A stretch of 64,000 bases of DNA from Bradyrhizobium sp. SRS-191 (GTDB lineage: Bacteria > Pseudomonadota > Alphaproteobacteria > Rhizobiales > Xanthobacteraceae): NCBI RefSeq assembly GCF_024586915.1, contig NZ_JANBVS010000004.1, forward strand, positions 186,001 through 250,000. Reading direction: 5' to 3'. The notes under the pieces were generated by a model. The model was not told the origin of the DNA and made no database searches. It saw nothing but the letters and a program-made list of their open reading frames with translations. Position numbers and translations under genes: made by a program. Positions 19,064-29,829 of this stretch are shown here, piece by piece (the first letter of the stretch is position 1; each line of letters opens with the position of its first letter).

Positions 19064-19906
19064 GTGATGAGGGATGTTATGTCCGGTCTGCCGTGGGAAG
19101 TCGTGCTGATGCTCGGCCAGACCATCGAGAAGGTGCTGCCGATCACGCTGATCGTGGCGGTCGTCTTCTCGGTGCTGAGCCACTTCTGGGCCTGCAATCC
19201 GGGCAAGCCGTGGTGGCAGAAGCGCGAGCTCGTCACCGACATGGTCTATTGGTTCTTCGTGCCGGTGTTCGCCCGCGTGCTCCGCATCGGTTTCCTGGTG
19301 CTCGGCGCCGGCGTGATCTTCAAGATCCACGACGCGGACGAGCTGATCGCCTTTTATGAGAATGGCCATGGCCCGCTGGCGCAATTGCCGGAATGGCTGC
19401 AGGGGCTATTGTTCATCGTGCTCGCCGATTTCATGTTGTACTGGACGCACCGGTTGTTCCACGGCGGCGAGTTCTGGAAGTACCATGCCGTTCACCACTC
19501 CTCGGAGGACTTGGATTGGATCTCGGCGGCCCGCTTTCATCCGATCAACCTGGTCCTCGGCACCATTGCCGTCGACGTGATCCTGCTGATGGCCGGCATC
19601 TCGCCCAATGTGATGATCTGGGTGGGCCCGTTCACGACGTTCCATTCGGCCTTCGTGCACGCCAATCTCAATTGGACGCTCGGGCCGTTCAAATATGTCC
19701 TGGCGACCCCGGTTTTCCATCGCTGGCACCACACTGCGATGGAAGAAGGCGGCAACACCAATTTTGCCGGCACGTTCCCGCTCTGGGACATCATGTTCGG
19801 GACGTTCAGGATGCCGGAGGGCCAGCTGCCCGCGGAGTACGGCAAGGATGAAGCGACGATGCCCGGTGAGTTCGCCGGCCAGCTGGCGTTTCCGTTCCGC
19901 CGGTGA
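19064..19906 (+). CDS. Sterol desaturase / fatty acid hydroxylase superfamily protein
   Basis: 280 residues, an integral membrane di-iron oxygenase-type protein. The three histidine clusters are present: HRLFH near 129, HAVHHSSED near 141, and the late HRWHHT near 221. Hydrophobic segments cover residues 8-35, 60-90 and 105-125, and again between the second and third clusters. Members hydroxylate or desaturate lipids such as hopanoids, sterols, carotenoids or fatty acids; the substrate here is unknown. It interrupts the pilus genes and has no obvious partner. Confidence 0.85.
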   Translation: MMRDVMSGLPWEVVLMLGQTIEKVLPITLIVAVVFSVLSHFWACNPGKPWWQKRELVTDMVYWFFVPVFARVLRIGFLVLGAGVIFKIHDADELIAFYENGHGPLAQLPEWLQGLLFIVLADFMLYWTHRLFHGGEFWKYHAVHHSSEDLDWISAARFHPINLVLGTIAVDVILLMAGISPNVMIWVGPFTTFHSAFVHANLNWTLGPFKYVLATPVFHRWHHTAMEEGGNTNFAGTFPLWDIMFGTFRMPEGQLPAEYGKDEATMPGEFAGQLAFPFRR

Positions 19907-20040
19907 GCGGCCGGACGGGTGTTCGAGAGATTTCGGCTGCGTTGGTAGATCGTTCACCAATTAAGCGCAGATTTGCCGCGTGGGGCGCCGTCACCGCTGT
20001 GTATCGCTTGAGACGGCTCGTCAATGTCCCGGGGTTGAGT

Positions 20041-20535
20041 ATGTCGTTCCGTATGTCGCGTCCTTGTGTATCCCTCGCATTGCGGGCGGCCTTCGCCGCG
20101 TTGCTGCTGTGGCCGGTTGCGGCGTCGGCCGATCCTGACCCTGCCATTGCCGTCAACGTCGACCAGGCCAAGCTCGTCAAGCTCCCGGACCGCGTCGCGA
20201 CCCTCGTCGTCGGCAACCCGATGATCGCCGACGTGACCCTGCAGAGCGGCGGCATCATCGTCGTCACCGGCAAGAGCTATGGCGCCACCAACTTCATCGC
20301 GATGGACCGCGGCGGCCAGGTGCTGATCGATCGCCAGATCCAGGTGGCGGGCCCGACCGACCGATTGGTGACGGTCTATCGCGGCGTGGACCGCGAGACC
20401 TATAGCTGCATGCCGGTCTGCCAGCGGCGCGTCACCCTCGGTGATGGCGACACATACTTCAAGTCGGTGCTCGACCAGGCCGGCACGATGTCGAGCCAGG
20501 CCGCCGGCAATGCCGCGTCTGCCAAGACCAACTGA
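20041..20535 (+). CDS. Orphan pilus/secretin N-terminal-domain protein
   Basis: 164 residues with a cleavable signal (ends near PVAASA) and a single domain resembling the secretin-associated pilus N domain: VDQAKLVKLPDRVATLVVGNPMIADV, GGIIVVTGKSYGATNFIAMD, VLIDRQIQV. This is the same domain as in CpaC, without the barrel. Two cysteines in YSCMPVCQRRVTLGD could form a disulfide. The start at 20041 is preferred over upstream in-frame codons because it begins the signal peptide. It is close to the TadE/TadG genes and probably accessory to the Tad pilus. Confidence 0.8.
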   Translation: MSFRMSRPCVSLALRAAFAALLLWPVAASADPDPAIAVNVDQAKLVKLPDRVATLVVGNPMIADVTLQSGGIIVVTGKSYGATNFIAMDRGGQVLIDRQIQVAGPTDRLVTVYRGVDRETYSCMPVCQRRVTLGDGDTYFKSVLDQAGTMSSQAAGNAASAKTN

Positions 20536-20826
20536 GGCACGGACGACGTCTCGCCATTGAGGTCAGAGCCAGATCGTGGCCGGGTGATGCCGGCCCGGCT
20601 TGTCGCGTGTGCGTTTCGATCAGCCGCTTTCGGCTGACCCGATCTCGATAGCTCATCTCGATCTCGCGCTGGACCAAAGGCCCTTACGTGCAGCGGACGC
20701 TTGCATGGTTAGCGGCTGGTTGCGGCCGCCGGCCATCTTGCTCCGATCGTAGGAAACTCTTTCCCAACGAGTTTCCGCTATTTCTTTCACCCAGGTTGAT
20801 GTGCCTTTCCAAATCCGGGTCGAACA

Positions 20827-21372
20827 ATGCAAGCCTCCGCCACCGCGAATGGATCGTTCCGCAGACTGCTGCGACGCTTTCGGCGTAACCGGCGGGCGTC
20901 GGCGGCGCTCGAATTCGCGCTGGTTGCCCCGGTGTTCTTCGCGCTGCTGTTCGCGATCATCGAAACGGCCCTGATGTTCTTCGCGGGCCAGGTGCTGGAG
21001 ACGATCACGCAGGACTCCGCGCGCATGATCCTGACCGGGCAGGCGCAGCAGGGCTCCTACTCGCAATCGCAGTTCGCGAGCTATGTCTGCACCCAGGTGC
21101 CGGCGCTGTTCGACTGCAACAAGATCTATATCGACGTGAAGAGCTACTCGTCGTTCGGCAGCGTCTCGATCAGCAATCAGATCGACAACAGCGGCAACTT
21201 CATCAACAACATGACCTATAGCCCGGGCGCCGCCGGCGACATCGTGGTGGTCAGGCTGTTCTACCAGTGGCCGATCTTCGTGACCGGGCTGGGCTACAAC
21301 ATCGCCAACCTGTCGGGCAGCAAGCGGCTGCTGGTGGGAACGGCTGCATTCAAGAACGAGCCTTATTCATAA
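20827..21372 (+). CDS. tadE: TadE family pseudopilin
   Basis: 181 residues. A short basic leader (RRLLRRFRRNRRASA) precedes the TadE signature ALEFALVAPVFFALLFAIIE, with the conserved glutamate after the processing site. The remainder is a Ser/Asn/Gly-rich periplasmic domain with two cysteines (YVCTQVPALFDCNK). CpaA would be the processing peptidase. First of two adjacent pseudopilin genes. Confidence 0.88.
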   Translation: MQASATANGSFRRLLRRFRRNRRASAALEFALVAPVFFALLFAIIETALMFFAGQVLETITQDSARMILTGQAQQGSYSQSQFASYVCTQVPALFDCNKIYIDVKSYSSFGSVSISNQIDNSGNFINNMTYSPGAAGDIVVVRLFYQWPIFVTGLGYNIANLSGSKRLLVGTAAFKNEPYS

Positions 21373-21431
21373 GGGCTCCAGGACGCCAATAGAACTCCAT
21401 CATGCGTTGTGAAGATAGACCGAGGTCGAAG

Positions 21432-21986
21432 ATGGAACGCCGCCTGCTACGTCGCTTTCGCGCCTTCGGCGCCGATCGAAGCGGCGTCGCCGCCACCGAG
21501 TTTGCCTTCATCGTTCCGCTGATGCTGGTGATGTTCTTCGGCACCGTTGAATTCTGTTCGGCGATTGCCGTCGACCGCAAGGTCACGCTGATGGCGCGGA
21601 CGCTGTCCGACCTGACCTCGCAGTCGACCTCGGTCGGCGACACCGACATGTCGAACTTCTTCGCCGCGTCGACCGGCATCATGTACCCGTATTCGACGAC
21701 CCCGGTGAACGCGACGATCACCGAGCTGTATGTCGATCCGACCACGAAGCAGGCGACGGTGAAGTGGAGCAAGGGATCCGCACCGCGCACGAAGGACACG
21801 ACGGTCGGCATCCCGGCCGACCTGCTGGTCAGCGGCACCTATCTCATCTTCAGCGAGGTGAGCTACCAATATGTCCCGACCATCGGCTACGTGATGGCCA
21901 AGACCGGCATCAATCTGAGCGACGTCGCCTACACCCGTCCGCGGCAGTCGACCTGCGTCTACTACAGCCCGTTGACGAGCTGCTGA
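21432..21986 (+). CDS. TadE/TadG-like pseudopilin
   Basis: 184 residues from ATG 21432, which has GAGGTCGAA just upstream; ten more codons are possible from 21402. The leader ERRLLRRFRAFGADRSGVA precedes ATEFAFIVPLMLVMFFGTVEF, the TadE-like helix. The periplasmic domain ends in a cysteine pair (STCVYYSPLTSC). Together with the preceding gene it probably encodes the minor pilins TadE and TadF/G. Confidence 0.85.
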   Translation: MERRLLRRFRAFGADRSGVAATEFAFIVPLMLVMFFGTVEFCSAIAVDRKVTLMARTLSDLTSQSTSVGDTDMSNFFAASTGIMYPYSTTPVNATITELYVDPTTKQATVKWSKGSAPRTKDTTVGIPADLLVSGTYLIFSEVSYQYVPTIGYVMAKTGINLSDVAYTRPRQSTCVYYSPLTSC

Positions 21987-22063
21987 GCAGCGGCCTGTCG
22001 CCGGGCGGGGGCCGCGCGGCGAGGACGGCGGCCGGCCTGAAAATCAGATCTGAAATCAGGACA

Positions 22064-22092
22064 TGAAAAAAGGCCGCGCAAGGCGGCCTTTC
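22064..22092. terminator. Terminator hairpin shared by tadG-like and cspA genes
   Basis: Stem AAAGGCCGC / GCGGCCTTT with a 5-base loop lies between convergent genes. In the minus direction it ends in a run of T (for cspA); in the plus direction TTTCGTTTGTT follows. It is likely bidirectional, and stronger for cspA. Confidence 0.75.
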
Positions 22093-22131
22093 GTTTGTTC
22101 GGAGGCGATCTGGCGATCGCCCTCCCGCTGC

Positions 22132-22344
22132 TCAGTTGGCAGCGCGCAGATTGTCGGCCGAGGACTTGCCCGAACGGCGGTCAGCCACGATCTCGTAGGA
22201 GATCTTCTGGCCTTCGCGCAGCGTGCCGAGACCGGCGCGCTCGACGGCGCTGATGTGCACGAACACGTCATTGCCGCCGTCATCCGGCTGAATGAAGCCA
22301 TAGCCCTTGGTTGCGTTAAACCACTTCACGGTTCCCATGCTCAC
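22132..22344 (-). CDS. cspA: Cold shock protein CspA family
   Basis: 70 residues from GTG 22344 (AAGGGA lies eight bases upstream); ATG two codons later at 22338 is the alternative. Single cold-shock domain with RNP-1 KGYGFIQP and RNP-2 VFVHISAV, plus a basic end ([15 protein letters not shown]). RNA and single-strand DNA chaperone. It lies near an IF-1 and a DEAD-box helicase gene on the same strand, all of which act on RNA structure. Confidence 0.95.
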   Translation of the reverse strand: MSMGTVKWFNATKGYGFIQPDDGGNDVFVHISAVERAGLGTLREGQKISYEIVADRRSGKSSADNLRAAN

Positions 22345-22643
22345 GGGGGTAGTTCCCTTCTCAGATATCAAATGTCGTAACCCAGGACCCTGGGTTGGTT
22401 AGATCGAATTTTTGGAAGGGTCGTCAGCGTCTGAACCGGCTGTACCGGTAATAGCTAATCTCGTCCGGCCGAAAATCGATTGCGGGATATATTATTGGAA
22501 ATGGCCGCGCAAAACAATCCTGAGGTGCGGGAGGGCGCACGTTTTTTTGACGCGCCGGCTGGTCGCCGACGCGTTGGATTGTCGCTGATTGCGCAAGACT
22601 TCATCAAGGCGAAGAGGGGCGGCCCGTCGTGCCGCCCCAGACG

Positions 22644-22931
22644 TCAGCGCCGGCGGAACTGGCCGCCACGCTGGGCGCCGCGCGGAGGACCACCGGGGGT
22701 GCTGGGGCGCTCGTCCTTGTGGCGGAAGATGAGACGGCCCTTTTCCAGGTCGTAGGGCGACATCTCGACGGTCACGCGGTCGCCCGCGAGCGTCTTGATG
22801 CGATTCTTTTTCATCTTGCCCGCCGTGTAGGCGACGATCTCGTGCCCAGCGTCGAGTTGCACGCGATAGCGCGCGTCGGGAAGGATTTCCGTGACCAGCC
22901 CTTCGAACTGGATCAGCTCTTCCTTAGCCAT
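22644..22931 (-). CDS. infA: Translation initiation factor IF-1, long-tailed form
   Basis: 95 residues against the usual 72. The S1/OB core is complete ([52 protein letters not shown]). The extra 20-odd C-terminal residues are Pro/Gly/Arg-rich ([19 protein letters not shown]), like the tail of the neighbouring helicase. It lies 24 bases after the helicase gene. The tail and the setting suggest a second, specialised IF-1, possibly for cold or stress, while the housekeeping infA would be elsewhere. That is inference. Confidence 0.9.
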   Translation of the reverse strand: MAKEELIQFEGLVTEILPDARYRVQLDAGHEIVAYTAGKMKKNRIKTLAGDRVTVEMSPYDLEKGRLIFRHKDERPSTPGGPPRGAQRGGQFRRR

Positions 22932-22955
22932 GTCTTTCTCCAGATCGACAGACGT

Positions 22956-24365
<1,410 letters not shown>

Positions 24366-24874
24366 AAGATGGGGCTTTCCATAAGAGGATAAGGCCCGTG
24401 TCGGCAGGCAGCCGGACGCGGGTGGGTGGTTGAAGAGACACCCGCGTGTTTGGAGCGTCGAGATTGGATAGGGGAGGATGCAAAGCCAGAAGCTCGGGTC
24501 GAGCTAAAGAACACGCGGCTTGCAGAGATCCGGCCGATTCGCCTCGATCTATCAGCTATATGGAACAGGTGGACGGCACTTTCAAGGCCGCTGCGCAACG
24601 GATCGGCGATCCAGGCGGTACCCTGCTGCTTTAAATTTAGCCAATCGAAACAAAGTGCATAAATCGTGCGCTCAATGCCAGCTGATTAATCATCGTGCTT
24701 GCCTAAAGGTGCGGCAGGTGGTTGCGACCTTCCGCCGCGATTTTGCCGAGTTCCATATTCGGGTCAATGGCTTACCGGATGTGAACGGCATGGCACGCTT
24801 CTTGCGATTCTTCCGCCGCAGACCGCCGGCCGCCTTGGCTGCGAAGCACGTCTGCGTCAGGGAGATATTACCTC
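24366..24874. other. Intergenic control region upstream of urtA
   Basis: 509 bases without a credible gene, locally AT-richer. It separates the divergent helicase and urtA genes and holds the sigma-54 promoter at 24791-24805. GTGC-containing half sites occur around 24655-24720, but no complete NtrC dyad could be confirmed. Confidence 0.6.
24791..24805 (+). promoter_or_regulatory. Sigma-54 (RpoN) promoter of the urt-ure cluster
   Basis: TGGCAC-GCTTC-TTGC matches the -24/-12 consensus (TGGCAC N5 TTGC) exactly. It lies 70 bases before the urtA start, which places transcription initiation near 24817. RpoN with NtrC control of urea uptake is well known in proteobacteria, and the exact match here supports nitrogen-limitation control. 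Confidence 0.88.
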
Positions 24875-26197
24875 ATGCTTACTCGACTCACTCAGGAATT
24901 AACGGCGCCGTTCAGCCGCCGTCGCTGGCTGGCTGCTGCTGCCGGCCTGGCACTGGGCGCAGCCGGCTTCGGCCCGGCCATGGCCGCGGACGACACCATC
25001 AAGATCGGCGTTCTGCATTCTCTGTCCGGCACCATGGCCATCAGCGAGACCACGCTGAAGGATACGATCCTGTTCCTGATCGACGAACAGAACAAGAAGG
25101 GCGGCGTGCTCGGCAAGAAGCTCGAAGCCGTCGTCGTCGACCCCGCCTCGAACTGGCCGCTGTTCGCCGAGAAGGCGCGCGAGCTGATCACCAAGAACAA
25201 GGTCGCGGTCGTGTTCGGCTGCTGGACCTCGGTGTCGCGCAAGTCGGTGCTCCCCGTGTTCAAGGAGCTCAACAGCATCCTGTTCTACCCCGTGCAGTAC
25301 GAGGGCGAGGAGAGCGAGCGCAACGTGTTCTACACCGGTGCGGCGCCGAACCAGCAGGCGATTCCGGCGGTCGACTACCTGATGAAGGAAGAGAAGGTGA
25401 AGCGCTGGGTGCTGGCCGGCACCGACTACGTCTATCCGCGCACCACCAACAAGATCCTGGAAGCCTACCTGAAGTCGAAGGGCGTGGCTCAGGACGACAT
25501 CATGATCAACTACACGCCGTTCGGTCACTCCGACTGGCAGACCATCGTCGCCGACATCAAGAAGTTCGGCTCGGCCGGCAAGAAGACCGCCGTGGTTTCG
25601 ACGATCAACGGCGACGCCAACGTTCCGTTCTACAAGGAGCTCGGCAACCAGGGCATCAAGGCCAAGGACATTCCGGTCGTCGCGTTCTCGGTGGGTGAGG
25701 AAGAGCTCGCCGGCATCGACACCAAGCCGCTGGTCGGCCACCTCGCCGCCTGGAACTACTTCGAGTCGATCAAGACCCCGGCGAACGAGAAGTTCATCAA
25801 GGATTGGCAGGCCTACACCAAGAACCCGAAGCGCGTGACCAACGACCCGATGGAAGCCCACGTGATCGGCTTCAACATGTGGGTGAAGGCGGTCGAGAAG
25901 GTGAAGTCGACCGATCCGGACAAGGTCATCGACGCCCTCCCGGGCACCGAGGCGCCGAACCTGACCGGCGGCGTGTCGAAGATGCTGCCGAACCACCACA
26001 TCACCAAGCCGGTGTTCATCGGCGAGATCAAGGGCGATGGCCAGTTCAGCGTCGTCTACAAGACCAAGGATCTCGTCCCGGGCGACGCCTGGTCGAAGGA
26101 GCTCGAGGGCTCCAAGGACCTGATCGGCGACTGGGTCGGCAAGAAGTGCGGCAACTACAACGTCAAGACCAACAAGTGCCTGGGCTCGGGCACCTGA
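24875..26197 (+). CDS. urtA: Urea ABC transporter, periplasmic substrate-binding protein
   Basis: 440 residues. The N-terminus has SRRRWLAAAAGLALGAAGFG, a possible twin-arginine signal ending near AMA-ADD. The mature protein is the periplasmic-binding fold of the amide/urea group: IKIGVLHSLSGTMAISET, WTSVSRKSVLPVF, FYPVQYEGEE and DPMEAHVIGFNMWV. First gene of urtABCDE. Binds urea (or short amides) for import. Confidence 0.95.
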   Translation: MLTRLTQELTAPFSRRRWLAAAAGLALGAAGFGPAMAADDTIKIGVLHSLSGTMAISETTLKDTILFLIDEQNKKGGVLGKKLEAVVVDPASNWPLFAEKARELITKNKVAVVFGCWTSVSRKSVLPVFKELNSILFYPVQYEGEESERNVFYTGAAPNQQAIPAVDYLMKEEKVKRWVLAGTDYVYPRTTNKILEAYLKSKGVAQDDIMINYTPFGHSDWQTIVADIKKFGSAGKKTAVVSTINGDANVPFYKELGNQGIKAKDIPVVAFSVGEEELAGIDTKPLVGHLAAWNYFESIKTPANEKFIKDWQAYTKNPKRVTNDPMEAHVIGFNMWVKAVEKVKSTDPDKVIDALPGTEAPNLTGGVSKMLPNHHITKPVFIGEIKGDGQFSVVYKTKDLVPGDAWSKELEGSKDLIGDWVGKKCGNYNVKTNKCLGSGT

Positions 26198-26226
26198 TCT
26201 GAGTCGTACGACGTCATCACGATCGG

Positions 26227-26253
26227 AGAAGGCGGCGGACCGCGCCGCCTTCT
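26227..26253 (+). terminator. Hairpin after urtA (attenuator or mRNA-stabilising)
   Basis: Perfect 11-base stem AGAAGGCGGCG / CGCCGCCTTCT with a 5-base loop, 30 bases after the urtA stop. It has no strong T-run, so partial termination or 3' end protection that raises urtA relative to urtBCDE is more likely than full termination. Confidence 0.65.
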
Positions 26254-26286
26254 CTCGACCTCTTGAACTCCTGCCGGGGTTGTCCA

Positions 26287-27900
26287 GTGCCTGCCATTGT
26301 TCTCGCGCTCGTGCGCGGCCTTCTTCTGTCCATTGCTCTGATCGTCGCGACCGCTCCGGCTTTCGCCGCCAGCTTCGAGGAATCGGTCGCCAAGTTCGCC
26401 AATGATGATTTCTCCGACACCGACGATGCGGTGGGCGAGATCGCCGTGTCCGGCAACCCGCTGGCTTTCCCCATCATCAGCGCGCTGCAGGACGAGCGGC
26501 TGATGTTCGATGCCGAGACCAAGAAGGTCTTCATCAAGCAGGCCGACGGCAAGATCATCGATGCCGCGACCGGCGCCGCCGTCGACAAGCTGCCCGACAA
26601 TGCCGCGGCCGTCAGCCTCAACAACCGGCTGCGTCGCAGCGTCGATGCTGCGCTCGGCGGCCTGACCTTGCTGTCGCCCGACACCAACACCCGGCTGACC
26701 GCGGCGAAATCCGTGTTCAAGTCGCATGAAGAGGCGACGCTGCCGACCGTGGAATCGGCGCTCGCCAAGGAAACCAATCGTTCCGTCAAGCAGGCGCTCG
26801 CTGAAGCGCGCGCCGCGATCCTGCTGTTCAAGTCCGATGCCAGCGAGGTCGACAAGCTCGAAGCCGTTGCCACGATCCGCTCGCGCGGTGACCAGGAAGC
26901 GCTGGCGCTGCTGACCGAGATCAGCGGCGGCGACCAGCCGGCCAATGTCACCAAGGCGGCGGCAAGCGCGATCTCGTCGATCCAGGGCTCGCTCGCGATC
27001 TGGTCCGGCGTGCAGAACGCCTGGTACGGCCTCTCGCTCGGCTCGGTGCTGCTGCTGGCCGCGATTGGCCTCGCCATCACCTTCGGCGTGATGGGCGTCA
27101 TCAACATGGCCCATGGTGAGATGGTGATGCTCGGCGCCTACACCACCTTCGTGGTGCAGGAGGTCATCCGCACGCGCTATCCGGCACTGTTCGACTATTC
27201 GCTGCTGATCGCGGCCCCGCTCGCCTTCCTGGTGGCCGGCGCCATCGGTGTGCTGATCGAGCGCACCATCATCCGCTTCCTGTACGGCCGCCCGCTCGAA
27301 ACGCTGCTCGCCACCTGGGGACTGTCCCTGATTTTGCAGCAGGCCGTGCGCTCCGCCTTCGGCCCGACCAACCGCGAAGTCGGCAATCCCTCCTGGATGA
27401 GCGGCGCCTTCGAGCTGGGTCAGATCACCATCACCTACAACCGGCTCTGGATCCTCTGCTTCACCATGGCCGTGTTCGCGATCCTGCTGGCCATGCTGCG
27501 CTACACCGCACTCGGCCTCGAGATGCGCGCGGTGACGCAGAACCGGCGCATGGCGGCGTCGATGGGCATCGCGACCTCGCGGGTCGATGCGCTCACCTTC
27601 GGGCTCGGCTCGGGCATTGCCGGCATCGCCGGCGTGGCGCTGTCGCAGATCGACAATGTCAGCCCCAATCTCGGGCAGAGCTACATCATCGACTCCTTCA
27701 TGGTCGTGGTGTTCGGCGGCGTCGGCAATCTCTGGGGCACCCTGGTCGGCGCCTTCACGCTCGGCATCGCCAACAAATTCCTGGAGCCGGTGGCCGGCGC
27801 CGTGCTCGGCAAGATCGCGATCCTGGTGCTGATCATCCTGTTCATTCAGAAGCGCCCGCGCGGCCTGTTCGCGCTCAAGGGCCGGGCGGTGGAAGCATGA
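26287..27900 (+). CDS. urtB: Urea ABC transporter permease UrtB
   Basis: 537 residues from GTG 26287; a TTG at 26263 would add eight codons in front of the signal sequence. Residues 1-25 are a signal peptide (ending PAFAA). About 220 helical residues then form the N-terminal extension seen in UrtB proteins. The branched-chain-type permease core (about 240-530) follows, with LLAAIGLAITFGVMGVINMAHG and FGGVGNLWGTLVGA. Four bases overlap urtC. Confidence 0.92.
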   Translation: MPAIVLALVRGLLLSIALIVATAPAFAASFEESVAKFANDDFSDTDDAVGEIAVSGNPLAFPIISALQDERLMFDAETKKVFIKQADGKIIDAATGAAVDKLPDNAAAVSLNNRLRRSVDAALGGLTLLSPDTNTRLTAAKSVFKSHEEATLPTVESALAKETNRSVKQALAEARAAILLFKSDASEVDKLEAVATIRSRGDQEALALLTEISGGDQPANVTKAAASAISSIQGSLAIWSGVQNAWYGLSLGSVLLLAAIGLAITFGVMGVINMAHGEMVMLGAYTTFVVQEVIRTRYPALFDYSLLIAAPLAFLVAGAIGVLIERTIIRFLYGRPLETLLATWGLSLILQQAVRSAFGPTNREVGNPSWMSGAFELGQITITYNRLWILCFTMAVFAILLAMLRYTALGLEMRAVTQNRRMAASMGIATSRVDALTFGLGSGIAGIAGVALSQIDNVSPNLGQSYIIDSFMVVVFGGVGNLWGTLVGAFTLGIANKFLEPVAGAVLGKIAILVLIILFIQKRPRGLFALKGRAVEA

Positions 27901-29060
27901 TGCCGCATATGCTCACCCGCTCGCTGGATCGCGGCGCGTCGATCTTTCTCCTGGTCGTTGCTGCCTGCGGCATCCTGATCCCGCTGTCCAACCTGCTGCT
28001 GCCGGCGGGCTCCGCGCTGCAGGTGCCGACCTATCTGGTCGCGCTATGGGGCAAATATGTCTGCTACGCGATCCTCGCCCTCTCGATCGATCTGATCTGG
28101 GGCTATTGCGGCATCCTCTCGCTCGGCCACGGCGCGTTCTTCGCGCTCGGCGGCTACGCGATGGGCATGTACCTGATGCGCCAGATCGGCAGCCGCGGCG
28201 TCTACGGCAATCCGATCCTACCCGACTTCATGGTGTTCCTGAACTACTCCAAGCTGCCCTGGTACTGGCACGGCTTCGACATGTTCTGGTTCGCCGCGCT
28301 GATGGTGCTCGTCGTGCCTGGCCTGCTTGCGTTCGGCTTCGGCTGGCTCGCCTTCCGCTCGCGCGTCACTGGCGTGTATCTGTCGATCATCACCCAGGCG
28401 ATGACCTATGCGCTGCTGCTGGCCTTCTTCCGCAATGATTTCGGCTTCGGCGGCAACAACGGCCTGACCGACTTCAAGGATATCCTCGGCTTCAACGTCC
28501 AGGCGGAGGGCACGCGCGCCGCCTTGTTCGCGCTGAGCTGCCTGGCGCTGATCCTCGCGTTCCTGATCTGCCGTGCCGTCGTGTCGTCGAAACTCGGCAA
28601 GGTGCTGATCGCGATCCGCGACGCCGAGTCGCGCACGCGCTTCCTCGGTTACCGCGTCGAGTCCTACAAGCTGTTCGTGTTCACGCTGTCGGCCTGCATG
28701 GCCGGCGTCGCCGGCGCTCTGTACGTCCCGCAGGTCGGCATCATCAACCCGTCCGAGTTTGCTCCCGGCAACTCGATCGAGGCGGTGATCTGGGTCGCCG
28801 TCGGTGGCCGCGGCACGCTGGTCGGCGCCGCGCTCGGCGCCGTCGTCGTGAACTACGCCAAGACCTTCTTTACGTCGGGCGTCCTCGCCCCGTACTGGCT
28901 GTTCATGCTCGGCGCACTGTTCGTGCTGGTGACCCTGCTGCTTCCCAAGGGCATCATCGGCACTTTCAATGCATGGTGGGACCAGCTCGGCGCCACCAAG
29001 CCCAATGCCGACAGCGCCGCTCGCGAGGACGGTGTCACCGAACCCAAGATGGCGGAGTGA
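27897..29060 (+). CDS. urtC: Urea ABC transporter permease UrtC
   Basis: 387 residues, LivM-type permease. Hydrophobic segments occur throughout. Family motifs are LSIDLIWGYCGILSLGHGAFFALG near 60-85 and VAGALYVPQVGIINPSEF near 275. ATGA overlap with urtB indicates translational coupling. It pairs with UrtB in the inner membrane. Confidence 0.93.
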   Translation: MMPHMLTRSLDRGASIFLLVVAACGILIPLSNLLLPAGSALQVPTYLVALWGKYVCYAILALSIDLIWGYCGILSLGHGAFFALGGYAMGMYLMRQIGSRGVYGNPILPDFMVFLNYSKLPWYWHGFDMFWFAALMVLVVPGLLAFGFGWLAFRSRVTGVYLSIITQAMTYALLLAFFRNDFGFGGNNGLTDFKDILGFNVQAEGTRAALFALSCLALILAFLICRAVVSSKLGKVLIAIRDAESRTRFLGYRVESYKLFVFTLSACMAGVAGALYVPQVGIINPSEFAPGNSIEAVIWVAVGGRGTLVGAALGAVVVNYAKTFFTSGVLAPYWLFMLGALFVLVTLLLPKGIIGTFNAWWDQLGATKPNADSAAREDGVTEPKMAE

Positions 29061-29064
29061 GCCT

Positions 29065-29826
29065 GTGAACGTGATGGACACCCGTGCGACCTCGTCGCTG
29101 CTCTATCTCGACGGCGTGCACGTCTCCTTCGACGGCTTCCACGCCATCAACAATCTGTCGCTGACGCTCGAGCCCGGCGAGATGCGCGCCATCATCGGCC
29201 CGAACGGCGCCGGCAAGACCACGATGATGGACATCATCACCGGCAAGACCAAGCCCGACGAGGGCACGGTGCTGTTCGACGGCAAGACGGATCTCACGCG
29301 CCTGGACGAGACGCGTATCGCCGAGCTCGGTATCGGCCGCAAATTCCAGAAGCCCACGGTGTTCGAGAGCCAGTCGGTCGAGGACAATCTGCTGCTCGCG
29401 CTCAATGTCGACCACAGCGTCAAGGGCACGCTGTTCTGGCGCGGCTCGAAGGGCGAGGCCGAGCAGATCGACCGGGTGCTCGAAACCGTGCGGCTCAAGG
29501 ATCTCAGGCGCAAGCTCGCCGGCAGCCTGTCACACGGCCAGAAGCAGTGGCTGGAGATCGGCATGCTGCTGGCGCAGGATCCGAAGCTGCTGCTGGTCGA
29601 CGAACCCGTCGCGGGCATGACCGACGTCGAGACGCATCAGACGGCTGAGCTGCTCAAGGAAATCAATCGGGATCACACCGTCATGGTCGTCGAGCACGAC
29701 ATGACCTTCGTGCGCGAACTCGGCGTCAAGGTCACCTGCCTGCATGAGGGCACGGTTCTGGCGGAGGGCACCATCGATCAGGTGTCGTCGAACGACCGCG
29801 TAATCGAAGTGTATCTGGGGCGCTAG
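29065..29826 (+). CDS. urtD: Urea ABC transporter ATP-binding protein UrtD
   Basis: 253 residues, LivG-type ATPase: Walker A GPNGAGKTT, signature LSHGQKQWLEI, Walker B LLLVDEPVAGM. GTG 29065 is chosen because GGAG lies seven bases upstream within the end of urtC; ATG 29074 is possible. A longer upstream frame overlaps urtC and was rejected. Confidence 0.92.
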   Translation: MNVMDTRATSSLLYLDGVHVSFDGFHAINNLSLTLEPGEMRAIIGPNGAGKTTMMDIITGKTKPDEGTVLFDGKTDLTRLDETRIAELGIGRKFQKPTVFESQSVEDNLLLALNVDHSVKGTLFWRGSKGEAEQIDRVLETVRLKDLRRKLAGSLSHGQKQWLEIGMLLAQDPKLLLVDEPVAGMTDVETHQTAELLKEINRDHTVMVVEHDMTFVRELGVKVTCLHEGTVLAEGTIDQVSSNDRVIEVYLGR

Positions 29827-29829
29827 GCG

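Noticed and set aside
24655..24720. NtrC binding sites upstream of urtA
   Set aside because: Only GTGC half sites are seen; spacing and the opposite half do not fit the dyad, so only the sigma-54 promoter is claimed.
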